DNA from: Sciurus carolinensis
Taxonomy: Eukaryota > Chordata > Mammalia > Rodentia > Sciuridae
Assembly (NCBI RefSeq): GCF_902686445.1
Contig: NC_062218.1
Location: 12,437,015 to 12,501,014, forward strand
Direction: 5' to 3'
Length of the DNA stretch: 64,000 nucleotides
Below, in pieces: positions 53,371 through 64,000 of the stretch. Position 1 is the stretch's first letter; each line of letters opens with the position of its first letter. A program made the translations under genes and the position numbers. The notes under the pieces are model-generated. The model did no database searches and had not been told where the DNA came from. It was given only the letters and a program-made list of their open reading frames with translations.

Positions 53371-54447
53371 TTCTTTTAAATAGTTGCTCAGGTAATAGGC
53401 TAAAATGCTAATGTGTCATCTTTTATTTGAATGTGACCTGGAATATTAATAAACTTTGTACATTTTGACTCATTTGTTCCAGTTTGATTTGATGATCTCT
53501 GCTCCTTCATCTAGCAGTTTCCTCTGGTCTCATAAATCCTGTTTGTGTGCATCCTCAGTTCTCAAAGCAGGCGCTACATCTGTCGCAGACGGTCACTATA
53601 GTCCTATATTCTGGCAGGGAGCTGTGCTCACAGGCTGGTGGCCGGGTCTCCCTCTGCCCCCACCATCGCCCTACCCCATCCCCATTCCAACCCAGCCCTG
53701 GACAGAGCTGAGCTTCAGGGCCTGGATGATGGGCGGGTGGGGTGGGCCAGGCTCAGTCCTGGCCCAGAGGAGTCCCTTTCTTCTCCTGAGGGACCAGCAA
53801 AGGCTGCTGGAAGGCCTCGCTCCCACCCCTCACTCTGCGCAGCTCCTCGCACCCCCTAGGTGGCAGATTCAGGAGGACAGTCATTAGGCCCAGTGGCCGG
53901 GGACCTTCCCACCTGTCCTGGCTGTGCCTGGCCCAGAGGGCACAGGGAATCCCATGCTTCCGGGCTCCAGGGGGCCAGGCGCCAGGAGGGAGCCCAGCAT
54001 GCCCGGCAAGGTCCACCAGGAGAAGGAGCCCGCGCCTCCCAGCGGCAGGGGGTCATCAGTGCCGTCTGCAGCAGTGTCAGCTCGCGGTACTGGCCCTGCC
54101 ACTGTGGTCAGCATTTGCAGAATGAAGAAATCTCCATAGAACGCCCTGGAAGGGAGGAGGACCTGCCCTTCCCACGCCCCTGGGATGGATTTTCTTATTT
54201 CTGTTATAGGGATGGACCCAATGAGTTCTGTGACCTAGAACAGGAAGAAGGTGGCATGTAGGGCAGCCAGGTGGAGAGGGGCAACTCGGTGCTTCAGACC
54301 CCTGCGTCCACAGACACCCACAAACCCCGCACTTGGGGAGGCGTACCTTCAGATGGGAGGGACGGCGTAAGGACTTGGTGCTCTGATTATGAAAGTCCGA
54401 GCGAGGGCCGCACGTTCCCTTCGGAGTAGTAAACAAAGAAAGAAGAG
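53371..54447. other. intergenic, GC-rich from about 53630, no supported gene
   Basis: Several overlapping open frames on both strands, none with a recognisable motif. No repeat recognised. Confidence 0.5.
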
Positions 54448-54453
54448 CTCCAC

Positions 54454-54848
54454 TGTCAGGGACCAAGAAGTTCTCATTCTGAGAACATTCTGACCTTTAC
54501 AATAAGCAGCAGCGCCCCTCCCCTGCTCCTGGCTGATAATTCTGACAGTATGGTGCCTATGGCGCCGTCCCTGCTTCTCTTCCGGGACTTCACCTTCCCG
54601 CCAGCACGAACTTCACCTTCCCGCCAGCTCGAACTTGCAGCCTATCAGGAGCCCAATAGAAGAACACAGCCAACCAGCCTGCACCTCGTCATACCCCTCA
54701 TTCCCTCAGCATAAATACCCATGAGAACAATAAAAATTTGCAGCTTGATCAGAACTCCTGTCTTGCTGTCACTCCCTGTGTCTCTTGTCCCTTCATTCCT
54801 TCTCTCTTAGGTTTGCCGTCTCCCATTGATGTCCCGCGGGCCGGGACA
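54454..54848 (+). mobile_element. solo LTR of a class II (ERVK/IAP-like) endogenous retrovirus
   Basis: A 395-bp element with complementary ends TGTCAGGGAC ... CCGGGACA, flanked by the perfect 6-bp repeat CTCCAC (54448-54453 and 54849-54854). A TATA-like 'gcataaatacc' is near 54711 and AATAAA at 54729. A 6-bp duplication is typical of betaretroviral integrases. An internal 25-bp-scale duplication ('cttcaccttcccgccagc' twice, 54589-54630) lies in U3. No viral genes remain. Confidence 0.88.
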
Positions 54849-54854
54849 CTCCAC

Positions 54855-55356
54855 CATTTCCTTCCCCAGTCTCCATCAGACCAACCCCTGTTCCTCAGAC
54901 ACGTGCTTCCAGGGGGAGAAAGGGGCAGACTTCCCTGCCTTGTTGGCCTCGCTGCTTCTGTCCCCTCCGAGGCGAGGGTGCTCTCGCGGGCTCTGTGGGC
55001 AGCCTGGAACGACGGAATATCCAGCGCTGGTACCTTCTAAGCTAGGGATCTCCTTTGTCCCAACGGCTTTTTAAATGTTTGCTGTATCTCCCGTGGTGTG
55101 CAGATGGTCTCAAAGCCAGGCTCCCCAGCGATGCCGGAGGAGGGGAGTTCGGCCACCAAACCCCCGCGTCCACAGACGATGTTGTTCCCGAGCGTTCCTG
55201 TCGGCGGGACCAGGCAGGATCGGATTTCCTCTCGCCTACCAACGTCAACGGAGTATTTAATGTTGAAATAAGAGACTTATTTCTTCGCATTTGTCACAAA
55301 AAGAACACCACAGGATTATACTTCTTGTTGTTGAAGAAACTGTTCCTTCCAGGGTA
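54855..55356. other. intergenic, no gene recognised
   Basis: GC-rich to 55240, then mixed. An open frame is present but lacks any family feature. Confidence 0.5.
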
Positions 55357-55861
55357 TTATGGTTTGGATCAATGGCCCCTGAAGGCCCATCTGCTCATGG
55401 CTTGATCCCCATCCATTAGGAGTTCGGTGCTATTGGGAGGTGGGGGGACTGCTAAGAAGTGGGGCCTAGGGTGATGAAGTTAGGTTCCTGGGTGTGCCTC
55501 TGAGGGGACATTGGTCTCTGAAGGGACCCCCTCCTTCACAGCCGTGGTGAGGTTCTACTCCACCCTGTGGGTTCTGTCCCTCTGGAGAACCCTGACCAAC
55601 ACACACATAAACCCTCCCCTATGGGACACAGGTTCCAGCACCTTCCTCTGACTCTCTTCGGCTTACTGGCTACCATGAGGTAAACGGGTTACATCTACCA
55701 CACGCTTCTGCCATGATGGACTGTTGCTGCCACAGACCCAAAGCAATGGGACAAGTAACCATGGATTGAAGTCTCTGAAACCGGGAGCCAAAATCAACTT
55801 CTCCTCCTTCACGTGTTTACCTTAGCTATCTGTCACAGCCATGGAAAGCAGACCAACACAC
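55357..55861 (+). mobile_element. MaLR-type LTR (MT/MST-like), sense
   Basis: 'ttatggtttggatcaatggc', 'gctattgggaggtgggggg', 'agaagtggggcctagggtg', 'ctgccatgatggactgttgc', 'ccaaaatcaacttctcctcc' and end 'ggaaagcagaccaacaca'. The order fits an ERVL-MaLR LTR with its diagnostic beginning and end. Confidence 0.8.
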
Positions 55862-57012
55862 GGTGCCGGCGCCGCCCGACGTGCCTGGGGCGGGTGTGGT
55901 GACCATCCCAGCTCCCCTTCCCTTTCCCAGGTTCTGGAGCCTGGTTCAGGGCAGCTGCTTACCTGGTCCCCGCCACCTGTTTCTCTTCACTCCCAAAGAC
56001 ACTTAAAATGAGAGGCGACACCCACAGAGCAGAGTGTGGTCCACCCAAACCGCCAAAAGGATGGCGGTTTTCAGAGGGGACACTGAAGACCTCTGGAATT
56101 TCTTTATGTGTCACAAATTTATATTTAAACTATGCCACATTGGATAGATTATAGATACAGATGTCTTCGAGAAAATATAGTTTTTTAAAGTAATTATTTG
56201 CATTTTAAAGTTAATCTTCATAAACGCTATTTAAAGGTAACACCACAACATTATGGAAACTGGAAAACAAATGTACCACCAATGTGACCATTGGTCACAT
56301 TTAGGGTGTTTGTGAACTATCCTTTTTTTTTTGTCTTTCATGCTAGACAAGTGCTGTACCATTGAGCTACATCCCCAGCTGTCCTTATTGATTATATGCA
56401 TATTTTTATGGGTGGACTTACAGTTTGACATCCTGTTTGTTTGTTTTTTTTTTCCACTCAATATAAGCTGTTCCTATGTGCTTTAAGATGTGAATACTTA
56501 AAACTATAGTGACTGCCTGTTGTCTTGCCTGTTGAACATGCCCTAATCTGCTACTTGAATTGTTCCAGCTCTGGTCATAAGGAGCTCTTTTTTGCTGACT
56601 CCTACGTCCCTTTGACATTTCTTTGTTCTGTCTTTTCAGCTCTTACTTACTTTCTGGTACTATAAGATGCTCCAGACTCACCTTGTCTTTCCACGTCCGT
56701 AGTCCTAAAGTTGGCCATTTCTCCCAGAATTCCCAGTTCCTCTTATTGGAGAATGGCATTAGAAAACAAGATGTGGGTGCTTCTTCTGTTAATTTTTCCC
56801 TAATGATTTTTTTCTGATCAATTTTATGGACTTTTTCTCCTTTGCTCTTCATTATATTCTGTACAATGGTTTTGGAGAATCATTAGTGTCTACTGAGATT
56901 GTATATTTGCATGTTGTATGGCTCAAAACTTCCATTTCTAGGAATTCACCCAAACGTATGCATCAAAATAGATGAAAAGGAACACGTGGGGAAACCTCAT
57001 GCGTTGTGCTGT
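55862..57012. other. intergenic with one ID fragment
   Basis: AT-rich from 56090. Apart from the ID fragment near 56330 nothing is recognised. Confidence 0.55.
56320..56384 (-). mobile_element. truncated ID SINE, antisense
   Basis: T-run, then 'tgctagacaagtgctgtacc', 'attgagctacatccccagct'. Lacks the B-box half. Confidence 0.75.
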
Positions 57013-57480
57013 CAGAGTTCCTAGAGGGACAGGACCAATAGAGTCACTATGATTAAGAGGGGATTTATTAGATTGACCCATGATCAGAGGCTGGATAGCC
57101 CCACAGTGATGGTCTGCAGGTTGGAGAACCGGAAAACCAGTAGCTGCTCAGTCCAAGAAGCTGGAGCCTCCTCAGGGCAAGAGAGACCAATGTTGCAGCC
57201 CCAGCTGAAGACTGGAGGCCTGGAAGCCGCTTGCAGAGCAGCTGGTGAGTCCACATGGAAGGCTGAAGAATCTGGAGTCGGATGTCTGCGGGCAATGGCA
57301 ACAGAAGAAAAACTCCTGCTCACGAAGAAAAGGGTCTGAGTGCAGATCAGCTTCCCCTTCCTCCGCTTTTTGTTTTGTCCAGGCCCCACCCTCTTGGATG
57401 GTGCTGCCCACACTCAGGGTGGGTCTTTTCCACTCATTTGCTGACCTCTGGAACACTCTCTATCTGGATGGTGACTATGT
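57013..57480 (-). mobile_element. ancient LTR-like interspersed repeat, antisense
   Basis: 'cagagttcctagagggacag', 'gaccaatagagtcactatg', 'aggggatttattagattgac', 'ccttcctccgctttttgttt' and 'gatggtgctgcccacact' follow the same family as 16828-17169 but in a more complete form. Confidence 0.65.
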
Positions 57481-57521
57481 GAGTTAGTTCACTTTGTATA
57501 ATTTTATCAAGTTGTATAGTT

Positions 57522-57705
57522 ATGCTTTTGCGGGGATTGAAACCAGGAGTGCTTTACCACTGAGCTACTCCCCATTCCTCTCCCTGCCTTTTATTTAGAC
57601 AGGGTCTTGCAAAGCTGTTGAGGCTGGTCTCAAATTTGAAGTCCTCCTGCCTCAGCCTCTCCAGCAGCTAGGATTATAGGCATAAGCCACTGCACATGGC
57701 ATGAC
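57522..57705 (-). mobile_element. B1/ID composite SINE, antisense
   Basis: 'gcggggattgaaaccaggag', 'tgctttaccactgagctact', 'tttagacagggtcttgcaaa', 'tgcctcagcctctccagcag' and 'aggattataggcataagcc' reversed. Confidence 0.9.
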
Positions 57706-57710
57706 TTTTG

Positions 57711-57805
57711 CTTTTTTTTTTTTTTTTGCAATGCTGGGGATTTGAACCCAGGGCCTTGTGCTTGTGAGGCAAGCACTCTACCAACTGAGCTATATCCCCA
57801 GCCCT
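57711..57805 (-). mobile_element. ID SINE, antisense, young
   Basis: T17, 'aatgctggggatttgaaccc', 'agggccttgtgcttgtgagg', 'caagcactctaccaactgag', 'ctatatccccagccct': a near-intact ID with both Pol III boxes, lying tail-to-head against the preceding SINE. Confidence 0.93.
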
Positions 57806-59884
57806 GCATTTTTGATTGAATAAGTTTAGTTTTCAAAAATTGCTTGAGATTGGCTCCATCTTCTATGAGGCTCACATTTGCCCATGAGAAACACTCATGT
57901 GAATTTTGCCCAGATCAACTCCAGAGTAGCAGTCCTCTCTCTTCTCTCCCATGATGGAACTGTTAGGTTGCTCTTGCTGGTGGTAATGAGGCGCCAAGAA
58001 AATCCTCCTCACAAATTCCTCCATCAGCTTCTAACGCTCCCATCATGCCTCTACTCTGAGTATGGATCCAAGAGTCACAAAGCCTGCTGTTTCCTCTTGA
58101 TGTCATTGTGTTCACCATGTCTGATGTCCATTCATCTGAGCTTCTCAGCTGAAACTTCCAATTTACTGTCCTCCAACATCCAGTTTTGCACACTGCCAGA
58201 ATCTTGATTCTGTTGGTCTGACAGGGTCCAGGATTTTTTAAATAACAATCTCTCAATGGGTTTTTTATGAAGAACATAAATAAATGAATGGAATGGGTTG
58301 CTGAGAATTACTGAACTGAGAACCCCAAATTAGGAAGCAGGTACATTTTTGTGTATACATTTAGATTGGTCAGCTCTTATTTTTACGTGCCTGCTACCCA
58401 TCTCTGCTTAGTCTGCAACAGAACCCTTTCTTTAAGTGGGAGGCCTACTCCATCTGGCTGGAAAGGGAAGACCCAATTCAATGACTTCATGCTCCTCAGT
58501 TAAGCACAGATGGTAGTGTTGGAATTCACTCCTTGAGCTCAGATTCAGGTGACTGAGGTCCCATCTGGTCCTTCCAGGTATCCAGTGGAGGCTCCATACT
58601 TACCCCAGTAATGGGGCAGGTCAGGATAGCTGGTGGTCCCTGATCTCCTGCCTGGGCTGCCCACAAAGCCTTCCTGGGCCTGCAGGAGGAAGATACAGAA
58701 GTGGTTTAGGACTCCGGTGACTCCAGTCAGTTCTCCCTCCCGAGTAGGAAAGGTTCCATTCTCGTGATGCAATGACCTCCTCCTCATCCTTCCTGTCTTC
58801 TGGCAGCCTTTCCGCCATCAAGAATGTGCCGTGAGGTTGAATAGGGAAGAAGAATGAGTGGGTGGGGGGAAGGTCCCAAGAGACTGAAAGGAGAAGGAGA
58901 GAGATCTCATTGCTTCTCGAGTCAAAATCCCCACGGGATAAGGTTAGGTAAGAACTCCAGTGTAGATCAGAGAGGTGGGGCAGGGAATCCCTGAGCATAA
59001 GTCTTATTTCTGACTTTTCCAAGTATAGCCTGGGGGAAAACCTGAGATGCAGACCCTACATGGACCCCACCAAGTCAGACACAGCGGAGTACAGTGCCTG
59101 TGGGCCAGAGGTCCCTATGCACTCCTGCAGATGGGCTGAGGGAAGCCACCACATTGGGCCAGCTCTCCACCTCCTGATAAATTCAACATGGATAGGAAGG
59201 TAGTGCCGGGAGGATGGAAGTAAGCACCCTGGTAGAAGAGGCTCAGGGAGTGTCTTAAACCCCAAGGTGGGCATATGTCAGCTCAGGCATGTGTGCGTGC
59301 CCCTGTGGGAGAACACCATGCTGACTAGACCAGCAGGATGGGGAGCTGCAGAATGCAGGCCCGGCTGGGCGCAAGAGAGGAATTGAGACCTTCAGCATCC
59401 CCCAAACACCAGGCAGGCCTGGGTACCCATGGGGCAGCTCCAGCAATTGAGTCAGATCAGCCACTCTGCAGAGGAGACAAGTGAGGACGCAGAGTAAGTG
59501 GCACAGGCCTGAGACCCCTTAGCAGCTATAGCTTCTTGAACCCTCTGGAGAGAAGAGAAGGGGAAGAACACCCCTAAGGAAGGTGACAGGCCTGGGGGAA
59601 CTGAACTTCAAGTCAACTTGGTTTCTCTCACACGGACAGTGAGCCACCCCGGGGCGCATGTCCAGTGAGATAACCTGGGTCCTTCAGATTGGCATATGAT
59701 GGAGAGGCCTACCGTGCGTGCGCCAGACAGACCCTGTTCCAGGCGCTGAGGATTCCGCAGCAGTGAGAGAGACCAAGTCTTATCCCTGTGTGGCTCATAT
59801 GCTCGCCAGGGAGATGGAAATACATTTGGCAAGATGAAAGAAGAGGGTCGTAGTTGAGCTGTTACCACCCCTCCCTCCCAGATT
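57806..59884. other. intergenic, no gene recognised
   Basis: Unique-looking sequence of 2 kb. Near 59694-59820 'gcctaccgtgcgtgcgccag', 'acagaccctgttccaggcgc' resembles the ancient 'gcacctactatgtgccaggcactgttctaggcgct' repeat (MIR/L2 type). Nothing else identified. Confidence 0.5.
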
Positions 59885-60120
59885 CCCATGTTGACGCCTT
59901 TACCCTCACTGCTTCGGAGATATATAGCCACCTTTAAGAGCAGATTAATTTGAAACGTGTCCTCTAGTGTTGGCTGAATCTAATCTGACTGGTGTCCTCT
60001 TAGGAGGAGATTAGGATTTAGGGAGAAGACGTGCAACAGAGGAAAGACCATGTGAGGACAGCGGGAGCCGAGGAGGAGGCCTCAGGAGGAACCAGCCCTG
60101 CAGACACCTTGATCGCGGTG
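59885..60120 (+). mobile_element. MLT1/MaLR-like fragment, sense
   Basis: 'ttgacgcctttaccctcact', 'ctgactggtgtcctcttagg', 'gaggaaagaccatgtgagg', 'ggcctcaggaggaaccagcc', 'ctgcagacaccttgatc' is the standard order of this repeat family. Confidence 0.75.
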
Positions 60121-61285
60121 CAGATGAAGAGTCAGAGTAGGGGCGCAAGATGACCTGGAGGTGCAGGGAGGGCAGAACCGCTGGCAGGGGTGGTAGTGTC
60201 AGGCCAGGGTTCCTGGAGGAGGTGCACAGAGACGAGCTTAAACGGCTGCAGAAGGTTCAGAGGCTGCAGGGGAGTCTGAGTAAAGGGACGAGGAGAGTGC
60301 GGCCCTGGGGAAGAGGCTAGAGAGGTCAGTGGGAGGTCATGGAGCGCGTTGAAGGCCCCAATAAGGGGTCCATGGCTCTGCTCTGCTGTGCGGTGTGTTA
60401 CACGACTTCTTGTGTCTACTACGGTTTTGAGACCCCCAGCTAAGTCAGGGCTTAGTGTCTAGCAATTCTGCCTAATTAGAAATGAAGGGTAGATGTGAAC
60501 ATTTATGATGCGCCTTTCTTGGGCTATTTCTTTTTCCTGGCAAGACAGTCCAATGACTAGTTGTTGACCTTCCAAGAAGGCCTCCCACCATGGGAACCGT
60601 GTTTAATCTAGTGGACGCCCTGTGGCTCTTGTTTGATCTGGGTCTAGTTTACATCTGGCCAGCTCTCTTTCAAAGGGAGCCCAGCCTTGTGTTGGTCTCG
60701 ATGCCTCCCCTCCCCACCAGGAAACCCCAGCCTGGGCTGTCCCCTGGTTCTGCAGACCTAAGGTTCAAATCCAATACACAATCACGGTAGGAAGAAGTTT
60801 GTACTTACAGATCCCAGGCAAGGAGAGGACAATGACTCCAGAGCAGACTTCCACTCCAAGGTCACGCAAGGCAAGAAAGAAGAGTCAGGCAAAGCAAGAG
60901 CATGCAGGAGGAGCAGCCCGCCCTCTATGAAGGAATAGGGCGGAGGTCACTTTACGTCTTGAGCAAAGTTCCTGAATGGGTCTAAAGGGCGCGATGGGAA
61001 AACAAGGAGCCCAGTCTGCTAGGCCGGAGAGATGCCTCTAATTTCTTATCTCTAGCCACTGACTTGAGCTGTGTGGGTGTGGAGTGGAACTGGAAATTGT
61101 GTCAAGGGTGACAGAACCCTGCTCTGGTATGAGAAAGTTAAACATATATTCACAACAGGCGCTGGGGCGGCCTTCACCGCAGCCACAGGCCCAGGACAGT
61201 GCCTTGAGGCAGAAGTGACAAATGCATTCTGTACCTTGTTGGGCATTATGCTCCACGGTGTCTCTATGTATCTTATTGATGTGGG
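60121..61285. other. intergenic, no gene recognised
   Basis: No gene or clear repeat. Small open frames only. Confidence 0.5.
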
Positions 61286-61300
61286 ACACTGGGATTTTTT

Positions 61301-61387
61301 TTGTGTGCATGGTGCTGGGGATTTGAACCCAGGGCCTTGTGCTTGCGAGGCAAGCACTCTACCAACTGAGCTATCTCCCCAGTCCCA
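61301..61387 (-). mobile_element. ID SINE, antisense, with target-site duplication
   Basis: 'atggtgctggggatttgaac', 'ccagggccttgtgcttgcg', 'aggcaagcactctaccaact', 'gagctatctccccagtccc'. The flanks ACACTGGGATTTTTT (61286-61300) and ATACTGGGATATTTT (61388-61402) match at 13 of 15. Confidence 0.92.
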
Positions 61388-61822
61388 ATACTGGGATATT
61401 TTGACCTTATGATGATGGAAGCAAAATCAAGCCAGGCAGGTGAACATGCAGGCAAGGTTTTTATGGGGCTTCCATTGAGGAAGGGAGACAGCTCCAGTGG
61501 AAGGCAGCAGCTAGCTCCCTGCTTGAGAGAAGGGAGCTGTCTTTAGGGGCAGGAATGTGAGGTGGCTTTTGCTGTATTCATATCAAACGCTTGGCCTTGT
61601 GCTACAGGTAGGTTACCACAGTTATTCCAGAGCTCACACACAGGGAACCTGGCCTTAAGATGCGAAGCAGACTCCAGTTGAGTGGGCTCTGGGATCTGCT
61701 GTCTCGCCATGAGCCAACGCTCAGAAGCACATTTGCCCTCTTTCCCTGTGGAGGTCCCTCTCTCATGACCACTTCTATCTCACATAATCTTCTCACATAT
61801 GTTTGTTCAGGAAACAGCCTTG

Positions 61823-61923
61823 AGGGCTGGGGAGATAGCTCAGCTGGTAGAGTGCTTGCCTCACAAGCACAAGGCCCTGAGTTCGATCCCCAGTATCACA
61901 AAAAAAAAAAAAAAAAAGAAGTA
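61823..61923 (+). mobile_element. very young ID SINE, sense, perfect 15-bp target-site duplication
   Basis: 'gggctggggagatagctcag', 'ctggtagagtgcttgcctca', 'caaggccctgagttcgatcc' and an A-run of about 18. The flanking CAGGAAACAGCCTTG is identical at 61808-61822 and 61924-61938. It shares the variant 'ggggagatagctcag...ccctgagttcgatcccc' with the copy in the TRIO intron at 13912. Confidence 0.97.
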
Positions 61924-61938
61924 CAGGAAACAGCCTTG

Positions 61939-62459
61939 GACAATCTAGTGTCTCCTATAGTGGCATAAGGTAGATTTGGTTCATGACAAGGATTATAAAG
62001 ATAACAACTCCTTCTGGGGCAAAATGTGGGTGGATTTGCCAGAAGTGCCCTCATACAAATGGGGTTCCTGAGCTCAGGTTCTTCGGCTGTGCTGCAGACC
62101 CACTGCGTACACAACACCCACGAGGCCCTGCCTCCACACCATCCCCAGGAGACAGGGAAACTGGTGTGAACACAAAGCTCACCCTGCCTGCAGTGCTCTG
62201 AGTGACAAAGTCCTTTGCCTCTGACCCAGGAGTATTGTGTCTTCTGCCAACACCTATGCAGGGCCGCAGTTATCCTGTTAGCTCGTGAGTACCGTAAAAT
62301 CTCAGGTCCTTCATGGTTCCTGATGTGCTTGTGTAGTTATGTTCATAATAACATAAAGAATAATGAATATTATTAATGGACATTATTAATACTTAGTAGG
62401 TAGTCAAATTACTGATAATTAGTGAGTTTCATTTTATTAATACTAATTAGCAGTTTGTT
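61939..62459. other. intergenic, nothing recognised
   Basis: No gene or repeat seen. AT-rich after 62320. Confidence 0.55.
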
Positions 62460-62545
62460 ATAATATCTGACACATATTAGGCACTTCCTGAGTGCTGGAT
62501 ACTGCTAAATATGTCATTTCATTTCATTTCCACAAGAGCACGTGA
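62460..62545 (+). repeat. MIR fragment, sense
   Basis: 'cacatattaggcacttcctg', 'agtgctggatactgctaaat', 'gtcatttcatttcatttcca' resembles the MIR 'ggcacttgctgtgtgccaggcactg..ctaag..cattatctcatttaatcc'. Confidence 0.65.
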
Positions 62546-62769
62546 AATAAGAGCTGATCCAAGATTTGGAGTGTGAACTGTCACACTCCAACCGGAATGA
62601 TGAAACCTGTCCAGGAGCTCCCTCTGTCTGATTGCAACAGGGTGACTCTAACCGTCTGCCTCCATTCAATCCCCAAATTTAGTTAACTTCAGGGAGGTAT
62701 TGGGGTTGGGGAAAACTAAACTGGAGATCAGACGAGAACAGAGGTGGAAGAGAGTCTTGGAACCTCTTG
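62546..62769. other. short intergenic gap, nothing recognised
   Basis: Unique sequence. No feature seen. Confidence 0.5.
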
Positions 62770-63102
62770 TTTACTGAATGCTTGTGTCCCCAAAGTCCCT
62801 GTGTTGAAACCTAACTCCAGTGTGATGGCATAGGGGGTGAGGCCTTTGGGAGGTGACCAGGTCACACAGATGGAACCTCATGGAGGGATCAGTGCCATTA
62901 GGAAAGAGGCCCTGGGGAGCTCTCTTGTCCCTTTTGCCATGTAAGGATGTTGTGAAGATGGCCACATATGAAACAGGAAACAGGGCCACCCCAGCCACCC
63001 AAATCTGTTCTCGCCTCCAGAATGGTGGCAAGTGACTGTTGTTTACAAGCCACCCAGGCTGTGGCATTCTGTTAAAGCAGCCCAGATAGACCAAGGCAGA
63101 GC
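62770..63102 (+). mobile_element. MLT1-type (ERVL-MaLR) LTR, sense
   Basis: 'ctgaatgcttgtgtccccaa', 'gttgaaacctaactccagtg', 'ggcctttgggaggtgaccag', 'ccttttgccatgtaaggatg', 'ttgtttacaagccacccag' and 'agcagcccagatagaccaag' follow the MLT1 consensus from end to end. Confidence 0.88.
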
Positions 63103-64000
63103 CATGGGATCAGCTACTGTCACAGGCAAAGCTAATCAAAGCAGGAAGCTGGGGGGAAATGGCTGCCTCATGCATCTCACCTCCACAGGTAAATGTCCAT
63201 TCATTCTGCCTTTTTTCTTTTTTTATGTGAGACCGAGGCCCTTTTTTTTTTGCACTTGAGTCTGCTGTCTGGACTTCTAAGTCACTGTGACCAAGTAACC
63301 ATGAGAAATTCATTGTCCAGCAGTTTGGGAGTCTCTCTTTGAATAGATCAAGTCGTATGAGTAAACATCATCGCAGCTTTGCTGGACTCTTCCCTCTAAT
63401 TCTTCATCACTGTCCTGTCCATCTTTTATTTATTTATTTTTTTAACCTTAAATTTCCTTTATTTTTTCATGGTTTTTTTCAATATTAACAATTCCCAGTA
63501 AGTGTTTGTGGAAAGAAATACTCATTGCAAACACTTTGAAAAAAAAAACAGGAAAGCATGAGAGAAGACAAAGTTACCTTATAATACTGTCAACTCAGAG
63601 GTCACCTCTTTAGATTGTCATGTTCTCCTGGAATTTTCTCAATGCACATATAGTCATATAGACAGAATTGTACCAGAGAGTTGTAGATGAGGGCTGTGTG
63701 GGTATACATTGTAAATGTTCTTGCTCCATGACAACCAGGCAATATTTAGGAACACTCTTGAAAACATTCATCCCCTTTGACCATGTGCTGATCCTAAACA
63801 TCAGAGAATTACATATAGCTGCATTTGTAAAGATTTTATATCACAATATTATTTAAAAGAGAGAAAAATTATAGAGAATCTAAACATGGTTAACTGTTAA
63901 ATGATGACATAAAATCTGGCCCATCCACCTGATAAAATTTCATGTAGCTATTCCACCCCTTGTTAATGGCCTCATTAATTGACTCATTTATTTCTAGCAA
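63103..64000. other. intergenic, AT-rich, nothing recognised
   Basis: Simple T-rich and A-rich runs (63426-63442, 63538-63549). Possibly old LINE material, but I cannot assign it. Confidence 0.5.

Noticed and set aside
1..64000. Bacterial or phage-type systems, CRISPR arrays, operons
   Set aside because: Spliced mammalian exons, SINEs and LINEs throughout. No spaced direct-repeat array and no prokaryotic coding organisation.

Overview
The window is mammalian nuclear DNA, most likely from a squirrel-family rodent (Sciuridae: ground squirrel, marmot, tree squirrel). Two kinds of evidence support this. The coding exons are nearly identical to mammalian TRIO. The dispersed SINEs are ID elements (tRNA-Ala-like, core 'agctcag..gtagagtgc..gttcgatccc') and B1/ID composites ('..cacttaaccactgagccacatccccagccc..'), which in that combination are characteristic of sciurid genomes. 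No bacterial-style features such as operons, CRISPR arrays or phage genes are present.

Left part (1 to about 29,035): the 3' end of TRIO on the + strand. TRIO is a large Rho-family guanine nucleotide exchange factor with two DH-PH cassettes, SH3 domains, an Ig domain and a C-terminal kinase domain. Seventeen coding exons can be placed base by base. Their phases join without a frameshift into 1,070 codons plus one partial codon. In order they encode the rest of DH2 (five small exons, 1150-5006), PH2 (5864-6055 and 8272-8449), a Ser/Gly/Pro-rich linker (10568-11373), the second SH3 (15539-15786), a basic linker (17365-17503), a 28-nt microexon (18164-18191), the Ig domain (18398-18560 and 18837-18958), an Ig-kinase connector (22164-22242) and the kinase domain (24341-24541, 25986-26124, 26704-27252). 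The 3' UTR has a proximal AATAAA (28161) and a distal ATTAAA (29011). In human the C-terminal third of TRIO has the same domain order. If the usual 57-exon count applies, these are exons 41-57.

Right part (29,035-64,000): an intergenic stretch with no convincing gene, consisting largely of layered retroelements. It holds a 5.8-kb block of antisense L1 with nested ID/B1-ID insertions (30,150-35,940) and several sense L1 3' ends (39.5-41.6 kb and 47.1-49.3 kb). It also holds an unusual L1 copy that has its 5' UTR and ORF1 start but stops in the ORF1 A-tract, flanked by a 16-bp target-site duplication (42,547-44,259). There are three solo LTRs: 45,434-45,869 with a 4-bp duplication, 47,282-47,748 inside an L1, and 54,454-54,848 with a 6-bp duplication. 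Older MaLR-type LTRs and a roughly 210-bp purine-only microsatellite (from 50,791) complete the picture.

I found no new gene system. The most notable observations are the 3'-truncated/5'-complete L1, its monomer-like 5' UTR array, the clean solo LTRs, an in-frame retained-intron C-terminus after the linker exon of TRIO, L1/MIR remnants lying directly against TRIO splice acceptors, and two unassigned hairpins (1351-1434, 52066-52115).
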